Source: Trichobilharzia regenti
Taxonomy: Eukaryota; Platyhelminthes; Trematoda; Strigeidida; Schistosomatidae
DNA length: 64,000 nt
Assembly: GCA_944472135.2 (NCBI GenBank)
Contig: OX235263.1
Coordinates: forward strand, 26,279,379-26,343,378
Direction of reading: 5' to 3'
Shown piece after piece: positions 8,459-19,707 of the stretch. The notes under the pieces were generated by a model. The model saw only the letters and a list, made by a program, of their open reading frames with translations. It made no database searches and was not told the DNA's origin. A program made the position numbers and the translations under genes. Position 1 is the stretch's first letter; every line of letters starts with the position of its first letter.

Positions 8459-9680
8459 CAATTCCTGTATTGATCAAATCGCCACACTACGGATCATCAT
8501 TGAACAAAGCTTGGAATAGCATTCACCTCTCTATCTCAACTTCATCCACTTTGAAAAGGCCTTCGACAGCGTCGATCGAGAGGTCATTTTTGCACTTCTT
8601 CACTACTACGGGGTCTCATCGACAATTATACATCTCATCCAACAGTTTAACGACAATGCTGCATGCCAAGTAATCCACAACGTGAAACTTACGGAAGCCT
8701 TAGAAGTGAGGACGGGAGTGAGACAAGGCTGTCTACTATCACCAATTGTCTTTCTGATTGCAGTAGATTGGATAATGCGACAGACAACGGGCAATGAGGA
8801 AACAGGCATAAAATGGACTCACACAAAAAGAGGGTTGGAGGATCTGGACTTCGCCGATGCGATATATATATGTCTGATTTCCCACAAACTGGAAGATATG
8901 CAAGTGAAAAGCAACAAGTGGGCGATAGGAAAAGCATCAAAGATAGGACTCCACTTCAGGTGAACATAGAGAAAACAGAGGTGATGAAGATTCCTGGCCA
9001 ACACCAACAACAGGAACAACAGACAGCAATCAGCATAAATGGAAGCAGTCTGAAAGAAACAACCTCCTCTACCTACCTGGGAAGTATCGTTTCAACTATA
9101 GGTGGACGGATCTGACGAGGATATCAAAGCCGGATCGGAAAAGCAAGACAAGCTTTCATTACTCTTAAGTCTGTGTGGAAGTCAACAGCACTCAGCATCA
9201 AAAACAAGATCCGGATCTTCAACTCCAATGTGAAGTCAGTGCCACCTACTATACAGATCAGAGACTTGGCGAGTCATTTCAAACAAACTTCAGACCTTCA
9301 TCAACAGTTGTCTTCGCTCAATACTCAAGATTAGATGGCCAGCCGGAAAAGATCAGCAACAGGGATCTCTGGGAGCGAACCAATCAGGAACCGATTGTGA
9401 AACAAATAGGCAGGAATAAAAGGAAATGGATTGGCCATACTCTGAGGAAACCATCAAGTGACCTCACTATACAAGCCATCGCTCGAGTGGAACCCGAAAG
9501 GGAAGCGGCGAGTTGGTCGTCATTGTGAGGGTGATTTGGAGGAGGTCATTTGAGGAGGAAATGAAAGCATGTGGACAGACTTGGAGCGGGGTGAAAAAGT
9601 TGGCAGAAAACAGAAGGCAATGGAGGTGTGTAGCTGAAGCCCTATGTTCCTCTAGGAACTAAGGGATATAATAATAATTG
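8459..9680 (+). pseudogene. RTE-type LINE relic, reverse transcriptase and C-terminus
   Basis: Frames read in order give an ATLRIIIEQS-type start, FEKAFDSVDREVIF, then RTGVRQGCLLSPIVF and DWIMRQT (RT motifs), LDFADA where the catalytic FADD has lost its second aspartate, SSTYLGSIVST, and the tail PEKISNRDLWERTNQEP...RKWIGHTLRKPSSD. This is the canonical schistosome RTE (SR2-like) RT core and C-terminal region. Several frameshifts separate frames 8425-8673, 8682-8963, 8813-9115 and 9175-9528. The 3' end (9610-9680) carries the GCTGAAGCCCTATGTTCC tail, which SINEs in this window share. The N-terminal endonuclease is missing because the LTR element directly abuts the RT region. Confidence 0.85.
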
Positions 9681-10090
9681 TTGAGATGCGACCACGTGGG
9701 CTCTGCACAGATTTATGTGGCATCTTATAAATTAACTTGATATCCATTGTCGGATCTTTGAATACCACTTCACAATGTCTCATCTCATTTATTTTCAAAT
9801 AACGTCTCTACTTGATCCTCATTATATTCCATTAAACCTCAATTTTTATAGCTCTTTATGAATCTGAATCGACTTATTCTATTCCTATTCTCTGTAGGGT
9901 ACGGTTGTGCATCAAATGTATGAAAAGTTATAAAATAAAAAACCGGCATTAGGGTAAATGTATTAAAACCCAAAGTGGACATCATGATAGTAAAAACTAT
10001 ATGGGTAGCATTATACATTGCAAATGAACGTTGTCGGCCTGGGGATTAATTGCCTTCCCATTCTATTTCCTATATAAATGTATTTATTAA
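9681..10090. other. No gene recognised
   Basis: AT-rich stretch between the RTE tail and a Penelope-like tail. No coding or RNA signal is recognised. Confidence 0.4.
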
Positions 10091-10094
10091 TGAT

Positions 10095-10700
10095 ATATTA
10101 GAACAAGACATATAAGCGAACAATATTTTTGCAATTAGGTCTTCTTCAGGCTTTATTCTGATTTACATAGACTTATATATATAAAATTTTAACCAATGAC
10201 GGTGATTTTGTGGATCAAATAATAATAATCATAATAATAATGTGGTAAATGTTTTGAACGAAGTTAATAACGATGGTTATGATGATAACAAAATATCGAT
10301 AATAAGGCTTATACAGGTGATAAGAATAACAAAGTTGGTATATGAATTAGGTCAAATCAAATGGAACGATAGTCAGAGTTTAAATAAATATCATAAAAGT
10401 TCGAAGGAGGTGGATGATAAGAAAGGGTGGGAGGGTTTTGAATAGGATTCACCTAGGCCAAGGGAGAGACAAAGGTGGAACAAATTTCTTTTGTATACAA
10501 AGACTAGGATTGTTCTCTCGAATTCCCATAGCTTCGGATAAGTGTAAATGACGGGTCCTGATTCCGTTCGAAAGACTCGATGGGATGCGATAAATAACTT
10601 TAAAAGCACTATTTTTGTCCACTTGGTGACCACTATCAATCAAATGAGCCAGAATAGAACTTCGTATGGTATATTGCATGATATATTGCACTTGCTCATT
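10095..10700 (-). pseudogene. Penelope-like element 3' relic (GIY-YIG tail)
   Basis: The minus frames at 10,391-10,691 read SSILAHLIDSGHQVDK..AFKVIYRIPSSLSNGIRTRHLHLSEAMGIRENNPSLCIQKKFVPPLSLPWP. This is the C-terminal half of a GIY-YIG endonuclease domain of the Penelope-like type seen again at 56.4-57.1 kb, with a frameshift near 10,450. The GIY and YIG motifs and the RT are missing. The 3' flank (10,100-10,180, minus) contains CTGAAGAAGACC, resembling the hammerhead-like 3' motif of other Penelope copies. Confidence 0.6.
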
Positions 10701-10726
10701 TTATTACACTTTAATGATTTACTTTG

Positions 10727-10950
10727 TGCGTCGGTGGCACAGCGGTTAAGACGCTCGCCGACCATGCACATGGTGGGAGGTTCGAGCCCCGGCCGGCGCA
10801 CACCTTTACCTCGCTAAGCCAGTAGTGAGACTCGTAAGGAGGAAAGGTTGGGCATGAGGTTAGCTACCCCAACCTGTAAAAAAATCAACACTGCTACGGA
10901 ATCTTCAAGCCTATAGCTTGAAGCCCTATGTTCCACTGGGAACGTGAAGG
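10727..10950 (+). mobile_element. tRNA-derived SINE with RTE-type 3' tail
   Basis: The 5' part starts GCGTCGGTGGCACAGCGGTT and contains an A-box-like TGGCACAGCGG and a B-box-like GGTTCGAGCCC. The acceptor-like ends GCGTCGG and CCGGCGC pair over seven positions (one wobble), but the T-arm does not pair properly, so I read it as a tRNA-derived SINE head rather than a working tRNA gene. The 3' end AAGCCCTATGTTCCACTGGGAAC matches the tail of the RTE relics, as expected for a SINE mobilised by that LINE. Confidence 0.75.
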
Positions 10951-11254
10951 AAACAAAAAAAATGATTCACTTTAGGACTTTTACTTTTATAAAACAGCTT
11001 CCAATCCATAGTAAAAGTTGTACTTACCTCAATATTGGTTGGTTATCGTATGCCTACAACCACAGGATGAAAACGAAACGAGGTCGATTTTCCCGTGCAA
11101 CCTGGAGGACAACTGTACAATTCAATAACTACATGGCCTGGTTCAGACAATGGGTGTATTATTATATATCAAATATTTAGCTGTTGAAACATTAACTTGT
11201 AGACAATCTACGATTTGACATTATACCATACTTGATCGTGCCTGTAAAAATGGG

Positions 11255-12123
11255 ATGCGTCTTCCAGTTCCACAGGCGGTGAAAAGTCTGCACACTTTTA
11301 ACGGCTTGGTAAGTTATTATCGACGCTTTATCCCTAATTGTGCCTGTCTGATTCAGCCATTGACAGACCTTCTTCGAGGGAATAGCAAGTCCATAGAACT
11401 TGACGCGTCTGCTCAAAATGCTTTTACCCAAGTTAAAAAAGCCATCGCGAATGCCACACTTCTGATGTATCAGAATCCAACGGCACTGTTAAGTATCGCG
11501 GTTGAGGCATCAAATACTGCAATCGGCGCAGTTCTACAACAGCTAGTTAACAAAGAGTGGCAACCACTCGCCTTTTTCTCCAGACCCCCATTCAACAAAG
11601 AACTTCTGGCAATGTACTGTGCCATATGTCATTTTCGACATTCAGTGGAGGGTCGTGAATTCATAGTTTTCACTGATCACAAACCTCTGACGTACTCTCT
11701 GAACTCACCTTCAGATAAGAATCACGACAACTGGATTACGTTTCACAGTTTACATCAGATACTCGCCATGTATCCGGAGTAAACAACACTGTGGCAGATG
11801 CCTTGTCGCGCGTTTGTTCCCTCACCTCATACAACGGACTTTATGAAGTAATTAAACGTTCGGATAAATCCTTCTCCTTAGACAAAAAACTGTGAAGATA
11901 CCGTTAGCATTGACCGTCTGAAACTGGCTTACTTGGAAGGTAATCCTATTAGCATAGAGCTCAACGCACCCCATAATCCACAAATAACCAAAGATCGTTT
12001 AGTCCTCGATGAAGTCACTAGCACGGCGACAGCTACCGAATCTTCTGTCGACCCCCATAAGAAAAATCGTTCTGTACGTACCGTAAGGTTCCCAGAATAT
12101 CTTCATACTTATATAACATAACG
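11255..12123 (+). pseudogene. Ty3/gypsy Pol relic (RT end, RNase H, C-terminus; integrase deleted)
   Basis: LHTFNGLVSYYRRFIPNCACLIQPLTDLL is the end of a gypsy RT domain. EASNTAIGAVLQQ and GREFIVFTDHKPLTYSLN are RNase H motifs, with the first catalytic aspartate replaced by glutamate. After a frameshift near 11,740 the +1 frame gives SGVNNTVADALSRV, the usual end of RNase H. The sequence then jumps within about 80 bp to a C-terminal piece with VSIDRLKLAYLEGNP and RSVRTVRFPEYLHTYI. The whole integrase is therefore missing. Upstream RT, protease and Gag are absent. Confidence 0.8.
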
Positions 12124-12850
12124 AAGTGGTGCTATTCACCCAACTCATTTGTTTGTGGTACTAATTATTTTTTCTTTTCAGATGCATCAATTTCTTTTAT
12201 ATACAGTATCACTAAACACAAGTAAATTTTTTCTTTAACAGTACATGACAAATGCACCGAAAAAATTAGATGCATACTTTTTCGAAGTTCTAAACTTTGC
12301 ATTATTTTACTGTATAGTAAATGCACATCATATTTTTTTTCACTTCCGGCTGGTTCTGTCTTACGGCCCTCACAACCCCACTAGGGGGAATCAGCTGTAG
12401 CGGTAAATAATCCCTCAAAATTATTGACCATAGGAATCATCAGTGAACATTGGATGGTGAACCTTAGAGTTTAAGTCGACTTGTTTAGCTGAAGGCATCC
12501 CCGCAATTTGGTACTCCGTCGTGTCACTGTCATGCACGATAACTAGTCAGCTAAGCTTCCGCTTGAATCCGCAATTTGGTTCCGAAATATATATAGTAAT
12601 GTGGATAACGGATTGTAGCCTTTTGCTTTGCCTTTGGTACGCGAGATTCAAATACGTTAGAAGTTGTTGGTATACAAGCTTGCATTAATATACACAAAAT
12701 TGTTGACGAATGTCTATACCGTCAACATGAAAAAGATGGCCCTCCCGGTGCATTCCGAAATGGAGAAATTAGAGGTATGCTGCAAAGGGCAGATTTAAGC
12801 ACATTATGACAGTGACTACGAATAGCAAATCAGATGAGGTGAAAAAAGAG
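12124..12850. other. Gypsy 3' flank, no gene
   Basis: T-rich sequence directly after the gypsy stop codon probably includes remains of its 3' LTR, but I cannot fix LTR ends because no second copy is present. From 12,480 to 12,850 nothing is recognised. Confidence 0.35.
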
Positions 12851-13811
12851 TAGCATTAATACCTCTCAACGCATCCGTGGTGACGTGGATATATTTACTT
12901 TCTTTGACTAGAAGACAATCCCCTTACCAAGAAGGTCCTCTGGACGTCCACTTCTACTTTGTAATTCAATGACAACTTTAAGTTTCCCATTAAGGTGGCA
13001 GCTACAGGAGATTACTTCTATTTTAGGATAACTACGTGCCTTTAGACAATGCATCACTGAACTAAGCAGCGTACGTCTAGTATGTCTAAACATACTGAAC
13101 GTTGTATAACTGGTCGAATCGTAGTTCTTACATACTTTACTAGGTAGCCTCATAAATGATGAATTTACACTACGAACGTTTACTTTAGTATGCACACTTA
13201 GCCCATAGACATTATCCCTATGTGTGGTGTACATTTAATGCTGATAAGCTGTGTGGTGAGTCCTGTAAAACAGGCTACTAGCATGGATAAAGCAAGGAGG
13301 ACATGTCAAGCAGGAAAAAGTGGCGTCATTAAACTTTGTTCTTTCCAATTAGATGCATAAAGTGTTAAGTAATTTAATATCCACAAGATAGACATGCAAA
13401 TATTGCAGTTATTGATCACAAAGACATTAGATATTGATTAATATCAGCCGAACGTTAGACAGAAACGAAAATTGTTCCTCACCACATTACCAAATGAACA
13501 GTTTATATCTGACGATTCCACTACAAATTGACAGATTAATGAAGCGTGTATTGACTCTAATTTGTTATGCTTACTCGTACGACGTCAGGTATCAGCCGTT
13601 TGACATCTAGTACTGTGCCCATATGCAACTGGCTAAGTAAGGCAACTCTGGTTGGTCAAAAAGTACGGAATCCCTATTCGACTTGTTAGGTCCTACTCAG
13701 TTTAACAATGTACTACTGCATGGAAACAGAAGCAAAATCCTACAAATGACTGAAGTAACACTCATAAAACTACTGCAAATCTCCATCACCCTAAAAAAGC
13801 TTGACCTGCAT

Positions 13812-14139
13812 TGTCAGTCTCGTCTCATAAACCGTTAATGCCCAGCTCTCGCTACGCTCGGGCCCACGCTGTTCCTTTGAGTTTCAGAAACGCTTAGTAA
13901 TAACGGACGCAAAAACCAAAACACCGATCTGCCGCTTGTTATTTCTTTATTGTTACACCAACATATAAAAGGAATAAACGAACTAAGCAAACTAAGGTTT
14001 CTGACGATGTTTCACTCTTCTTTCTGAACAGCGACCGATGAGACGATGACTGTCGTATTGATGCCTCCGCGAAAATTAAGGAAGTTGATTTTGAGCAAAC
14101 AACCAAGAATCGATCGTTCAATCTTCAACTCCATTGACA
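13812..14139 (-). repeat. 3' LTR of copy 2
   Basis: 328 bp; differs from the other LTR of this copy at two positions (near 14,100 and 14,129). In minus orientation it begins TGTCAATGG and ends ACTGACA. It contains the reverse complement of AATAAA. Confidence 0.95.
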
Positions 14140-14699
14140 CTCCCCGGCAAAAAAGGGATCCAACCCTTTTTTCCTTCACGACCAATGCACGTTGACTTGG
14201 ATGCCATTGCGAGAACCTGGGTCCCACGGACAGAGCTGAAATGGAAAACAAACAGAAAAGCCAACACACCACAAGCATACCCACAGTACAATCTCACACA
14301 TCAATGACGACCTGCGCCTCCAGATAGAGACCTCCTCTTGACATCTTGCAACACAATCGCCACTTGCTAGAATGACTCTTGCAGAATGCAACGTGACCAT
14401 AGCACCACCTCACGATACTCCACGCACATCCTCTTATCTACTCATTACCAATTACCACTGAAATCGCTTGTCACTCATTCTGCCTCAGTTCTAATAGCGG
14501 TGACGCATGCGAGCCTCAGTCGTTTACACTCTTTCTCCCCGGCGTGTCGGACCGCAGCTAACAATTATCTCCGTGTGCATTTCATTCTCAGCAATAGCCT
14601 AGCCTCCCCGGCGTATACGACCCATCTGCTGTCTTTATCATCAATCAATTCATTCACGGATGTAGAAGAGTGGACACAACTTCGAAAGTAATCACGACG

Positions 14700-15284
14700 A
14701 AAATTTTAACAAAATTATGCAATAAAAACAAGATACGAAAACAACAAGTAAACACAATGAATCCAAAAACACCAATTGATATGACACACCACACGTATAT
14801 ACAAACAGTACACACAAACTCGCGATCATGTCTTGATGGAATACCCTTGAAGAATTGCAGGACTTACACCAGTACGCCTACAACCCTTCACAGGTTGACG
14901 ATTGTAAGTTGTGGAATGTCCGGACACAAACAAGATTAACCAACAATTACATCAATTGGAACTCACACAACTATTTAACACAAACATATGTACAATCAAC
15001 ACATCAAATGTTGTGGATTCTGACACGACAAACTACCCTTGAAGAACTGTAGGACTTACAGCAGTACGCCTACATTCCTTCTCAGGTTGATGATCCAAGT
15101 GGAAGTCGTCCGGACACAAACAGAATTACCAACAGCTAGATGATAAATGATATCAATTCAGTATATACAATATGAACATATGTACAAGATCATACACCAA
15201 GCACATTGGACTGCTCATTGATGCGCTACCCTTTGAAGAACTGTAGGACTTACAGCAGTACGCCTACAACCCTTCTCAGGTTGA
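14700..15284 (-). repeat. Tandem 193 bp units of copy 2
   Basis: Mirror of 6991-7565. The reverse-complement signature TAGGACTTACA(C/G)CAGTACGCCTACA occurs three times (near 14,862, 15,050 and 15,243). The outermost unit carries the CGCAGG-type variant partner (TTGCAGGACTTACACC), as in unit 3 of copy 1. Confidence 0.75.
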
Positions 15285-15288
15285 CGCT

Positions 15289-17244
15289 CTAGGTTGGAAA
15301 ATCGTCGCAGAGTTCATTTGCTAACTTCCTTCTATCAGCTATATCCTCAAATCTGAACGGCAACACGCCCATGTCATTGTATCGTAGAATATAGATGAAG
15401 AACAAACACACGACATATCTCATCAACCAAGCGTAGAAACAGAGTAATTTACACCAAAGATAATAACATTCAAATAGTAACTTGAAACTAGAAATGCCTT
15501 TATTCGTGCAAGTCAATTTAACAATAACTCTCTCGTTTACACTTGGCTTATCCTCACTAAACTGAGCAATATCTTTCGTCTTTTCGAATGCACCAATACT
15601 ATCATAGTCATTGCACAAGATACTTGAGTTGATGGGCGTCTGTTTCATTGTGGATGACAGCACCAACGACGACTGATTGATACCAGTTGATGAACTTAGC
15701 GGTGGATCAAAAGCTGTTGTTGCTCGGCTTTCAGAAATTTGTCTAACTGCAAGATTACCACCACTGCTGTCTTTCACTACTAGTTCGGGTTTAGCACTAT
15801 CATCTGATGATAGGTGGGCTACACGCTGATCAATTACACTGACTGTCTCACAAGTATGCACACCTTCTGGAACTGCATCTGCGTTCAATTCTACTTCACG
15901 TTGTAGTTGTACAGAACCTTTATTTAACTTAGCAGTAGTAGGCATATCCCTCATCTCATAATGATCAACCAAAGACAAATCTGCACTATCATGATCATTA
16001 TCACGAATATTCACTTTACCGTCAACTTCATCATTTTCAAACTCTTTAATAACAGAAGTAGACAATTTTGGTTCCTCCTCGCAAATCATAAAAGGTTTTA
16101 TAACTTCACTCTGACTAGTAATACCTTGTAAACTTGTAGGGTCAGAACTGCACTCTGAAGCAGCAACTCTATTCTGTGACACTTTATTCAACAACGGCTT
16201 ACCAGTTGCAACTACAGACTTCTTCACAACACCGTTATCGTCACACAATTCGGAGTCAGGTCTGGAGTTTACATTTAGCTTATCACTGAACTTGCTCACT
16301 GGTTCACAGTTCACTTCTGTATGCACCTCTTGCACACGTGTCAAGCACAACCGTGTTTGTCTTGCATCTTGTAACCTATCAGTTGAGGATGTACTACGAA
16401 ACCTGTTACACTCACTAGGTCTATATGCATTACTAGACATCATGGAGCTTTCTCGATAACCACCTCTCTGAGGCCTACTCGTCATCAATGATTGCATTTT
16501 GATCTCAGACTGCTCTATTCTAGGGGTGAGATTCAATATACTGGCAAACTTGCTCATAGATTGATTGACACTATTGTTTACCAGTTTCAGGATATCATCA
16601 AACTTTGGCTCGATACCCTCATCCTCCATACGGGAGCTTATCTTCACCCACTTCCTTTGCAGTCGAGTAGGTAGACGTCTTGCTATTACTTCTAGTATAA
16701 AACTCGAGTTGAGGTCACTCATGCGATTCATCGAAATCATTCCATTCTTGTAAATTAGCAAATTATCTAAAAACTCAGTGAGTGCCTGGGAGTCATCCTG
16801 TAATTGACCACCATTACCCTTAACAGCCTCGAATAATTTCCCTGCAATCATCGAAGGTCTTCCAAACCTTTGACGTAATATGCTCATAGCCTCGTAGTAG
16901 CCCTCTTTTGGCTTCATAAACTTACAACACTGTATAGCTCTTGCAGCATCTCCAGTGCAATATCTCATCAAATACATTAACTTCAATTCATCATTTAATA
17001 AAAAACCACTCAACATGATCTCAAACTCCTTTACAAATTGTAAATAATCAGCCGGGTTTCCATCAAAACACCGTGGTTCAAATTTAGGGAGTTTGATGTT
17101 CCTATTATCCCTGAACGGCGAAACAGTAACATCAACCATGTCATACTTAACATCAGACACATCGTTACAATTAACAGACAAGTCACCATGACTTACTTTC
17201 CTGTTTGCATCCAAGACACTCTGTCCCTTCTTTGACCCAGGCAT
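15289..17244 (-). CDS. Gag-like protein, DUF1759 type, copy 2
   Basis: Same length and organisation as the frame at 5031-6986: 651 residues from the first ATG, open further upstream to a TTG at 17,337. By hand count it differs from copy 1 at 44 of 682 positions of the long frame, and 18 of these fall within 49 residues just after FGRPSMI. The DUF1759-like region, the serine/acid-rich middle and the hydrophobic C-terminal segment (FKLLFECYYLW ... FFIYILRY) are retained, with no stop or frameshift. It lies in a recent insertion with near-identical LTRs, so it may still be expressed from its LTR. Confidence 0.8.
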   Translation of the reverse strand: MPGSKKGQSVLDANRKVSHGDLSVNCNDVSDVKYDMVDVTVSPFRDNRNIKLPKFEPRCFDGNPADYLQFVKEFEIMLSGFLLNDELKLMYLMRYCTGDAARAIQCCKFMKPKEGYYEAMSILRQRFGRPSMIAGKLFEAVKGNGGQLQDDSQALTEFLDNLLIYKNGMISMNRMSDLNSSFILEVIARRLPTRLQRKWVKISSRMEDEGIEPKFDDILKLVNNSVNQSMSKFASILNLTPRIEQSEIKMQSLMTSRPQRGGYRESSMMSSNAYRPSECNRFRSTSSTDRLQDARQTRLCLTRVQEVHTEVNCEPVSKFSDKLNVNSRPDSELCDDNGVVKKSVVATGKPLLNKVSQNRVAASECSSDPTSLQGITSQSEVIKPFMICEEEPKLSTSVIKEFENDEVDGKVNIRDNDHDSADLSLVDHYEMRDMPTTAKLNKGSVQLQREVELNADAVPEGVHTCETVSVIDQRVAHLSSDDSAKPELVVKDSSGGNLAVRQISESRATTAFDPPLSSSTGINQSSLVLSSTMKQTPINSSILCNDYDSIGAFEKTKDIAQFSEDKPSVNERVIVKLTCTNKGISSFKLLFECYYLWCKLLCFYAWLMRYVVCLFFIYILRYNDMGVLPFRFEDIADRRKLANELCDDFPT

Positions 17245-17387
17245 TGTTGAACTTGACCCAATTCCAAAAAGTTCCAGATATTGCTTGTTCAAAGAGGACT
17301 TGACCGGCACCAGGAAAAATGAACGGCGACTATCCAAACTTTCACCAACTGTTTGATTCCGCCAGATCTGTTTCTATCGTCAGAAAC

Positions 17388-17715
17388 TGTCAGTCTCGTC
17401 TCATAAACCGTTAATGCCCAGCTCTCGCTACGCTCGGGCCCACGCTGTTCCTTTGAGTTTCAGAAACGCTTAGTAATAACGGACGCAAAAACCAAAACAC
17501 CGATCTGCCGCTTGTTATTTCTTTATTGTTACACCAACATATAAAAGGAATAAACGAACTAAGCAAACTAAGGTTTCTGACGATGTTTCACTCTTCTTTC
17601 TGAACAGCGACCGATGAGACGATGACTGTCGTATTGATGCCTCCGCGAAAATTAAGGAAGTTGATTTTGAGCAAATAACCAAGAATCGATCGTTCAATCT
17701 TCAAATCCATTGACA
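17388..17715 (-). repeat. 5' LTR of copy 2
   Basis: 328 bp, the promoter-side LTR for the minus-strand frame. The sequence after it (17,387 downward) starts GTTTCTGACGATAG; no TGG-type tRNA primer site directly follows, so priming is unclear. Confidence 0.9.
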
Positions 17716-18966
17716 TGCATTGATCCGATCTCGCACGTTATAGTAGCCTATAGTGTAGCGATGTTTTGAAGTAGTCCAGAAGAAGTGGAAATTACTAGCA
17801 TGTTATATATTTCATTAACTTACAGAAGAAAATTCTGACGGAAGGTGTCAGCGTTGGTTTGACCGATTGACGCTTTCTCTGATTTCATATTCGACAACCA
17901 CCATAAACCTGAGACAATAGAGCATATGTAAGGACTAGTACAATAGGAAGTTATGAAGGATAATTCTGTATTTCGGTATACAAAGTGGAAACATTGATTG
18001 TATTAATTAATACTATCAAGTAAAATTTCCACGCCAATTGGATGATTTGCAGTCCATGGCTGATGTCGACATTGACGCCGTAGGCATAAACAGTCCTCAA
18101 ATATTAACAGTATTTGAGGATTGTGAACAAATTTCAAGACAAACTCTGGAACATCCGTAATTTGGAGGCGTTGTTCTCTCATCGAAATCACTTGCAGTCC
18201 ATCCATGTAACTCCACGCCGAATACGTTCACTTTAACAAAAGCATTGCAAATATGTAACTGAGAGAGCATTCTAAAATCTAATTAATGCCTCGTGAACAT
18301 AGTTCTGTGAGTCCTGCAGATATCACATCTGCATATTCAGGAAGCCAAAGCCATCAAACATAAGGTGCATCGGATTTTAACTCCACGAAGGTGCGCACCG
18401 CGGTAATGGCATAGAGATATACCTAAAGTGTCGTCAAATACACAGATCTATTGCGTCAATGAGGACAACAATGTCACATCATGTAGTCCAGACGTTCAAT
18501 CTTGATACCATGCTCAGTGTAAACGGAAGTTTCAAGACAAGTATATCCTTATTATTGGTGATCAAAACGTTGGAGCATGGACATTAGATATACAGTGTCA
18601 GTGGGAGTGGTATATCAGATAGTGCATTAACAACAATGGAACCTACTAGACTAATTCCTCATAATGAACACAATTCGTGTGCATAGCAATACCATAAACT
18701 GAACAATGCTCTTTAACCGCATCTATAATCTAGTATAGATGTCCTTTACTGGCTTTAGAAAAATCAACGTTCCTTTACGTCGACCCATTTTGAATTTCAC
18801 AGACCATAACAACAGCTCTGGCCACATCCGAGTAATACAGAACAGACTCCATTGTCGTTGACCAAGTCATAGTGCTCAACTGCCTAAGGAAACTAGATGA
18901 GGGAAATCAATGGGTCCTGGTAATCTTATTTTGTTGGTGAAATAATCGTCTCTCTTATTATCTTCC

Positions 18967-19586
18967 TTTGGTGTAAGCACTGGGCCTTTGAGATTAACTT
19001 AAGCAAGAGTGTAGTTATGCATGTATCCCATAGTCACGTGCACAATTACTCAATGAATGGCATTACTCTCCCAGTGGTCACTGAGTACAAGGACTTGGGA
19101 GTGGTTGTGCAGCATGACTTGAAAACAGCAACAAACTGTAGAACTGCAGCCGCTAAGGGTTTTAGAATGTTATGGGCCATACACAAGGCTTTTGCGAACT
19201 TTGACGCTGATATATTTCGTATATTATATCCGACTTATATCAGACCTCATTTGGAATATGGGATCCAGGCAGCGAGCCCGTGTTTCAAATACGAAATAGA
19301 CTTATTAGAAAGGGTGCAAAGAGTAGGAACTAAGCTAATAAATGGTTTCTCAACCCTGTCATATGAAGAGAGGTTAAGTCGACTGGGTTTATTTCCACTA
19401 TCATACAGAAGACTTAGGGGTGACCTAATACTAGCATACCGTATCCTAAGAAATGATTTTGGAGCTAATTTATCTAAATTAATTCTTCCTTCTAGCACCA
19501 ACCAATTGCAAGGACATCACCTCAAGGTTCAAAAACCACGGTCGAATCGTCTGCGTCTGGAAATCCGTTTTTCCTCAATTAACTGA
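18967..19586 (+). pseudogene. CR1-type LINE, C-terminal reverse transcriptase region
   Basis: The frame 19,017-19,586 reads VVTEYKDLGVVVQHDL, then AAKGFRMLWAIHKAF, ILYPTYIRPHLEYG, SYEERLSRLGLFPLSYRRLRGDLILAYRI and KVQKPRSNRLRLEIRFS. This is the thumb and C-terminal region typical of CR1/Jockey-group LINEs. The catalytic part is absent. The last amino acids run into arm sequence at TTCCTCAATTAAC. In the right arm a 21 bp filler replaces the 604 bp 18,967-19,570, so the segment is left-arm specific or was deleted on the right. Confidence 0.8.
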
Positions 19587-19707
19587 CAATATTAGTTAAT
19601 AACATCACTGTCGTTATTTAAAAATTTTCTATATGACTTCCCTGTCACTAAAACAACAGCTGTCATCAGTGATCCCGTAATACCACTTTTATGATGGTTT
19701 TTTGATG

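Larger units (their letters stand above)
13812..17715 (-). mobile_element. Non-autonomous LTR retrotransposon, copy 2, young insertion
   Basis: 3,904 bp on the minus strand. LTRs of 328 bp each (13,812-14,139 and 17,388-17,715) differ at only two positions by my count. The target duplication is TGCAT on both sides (13,807-13,811 and 17,716-17,720). The right palindrome arm has the undisturbed site, GACATGCATTGATCC in reverse complement, with TGCAT once. Internal order is the same as in copy 1: Gag-like frame, three tandem units (mirrored at about 14,700-15,284), repeated CTCCCCGGC tracts, 3' LTR. There is no pol. This is a textbook recent insertion of an element that needs enzymes in trans. 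Confidence 0.95.

Noticed and set aside
10728..10800. Functional tRNA gene
   Set aside because: Acceptor-like ends and B-box are present, but the T-arm does not pair and the sequence continues into a SINE tail shared with RTE relics.
12908..13234. Conserved 108-codon gene (mirror 26,278-26,604)
   Set aside because: Its conservation is explained by the palindrome; no recognised motif and no sign of selection beyond arm identity.
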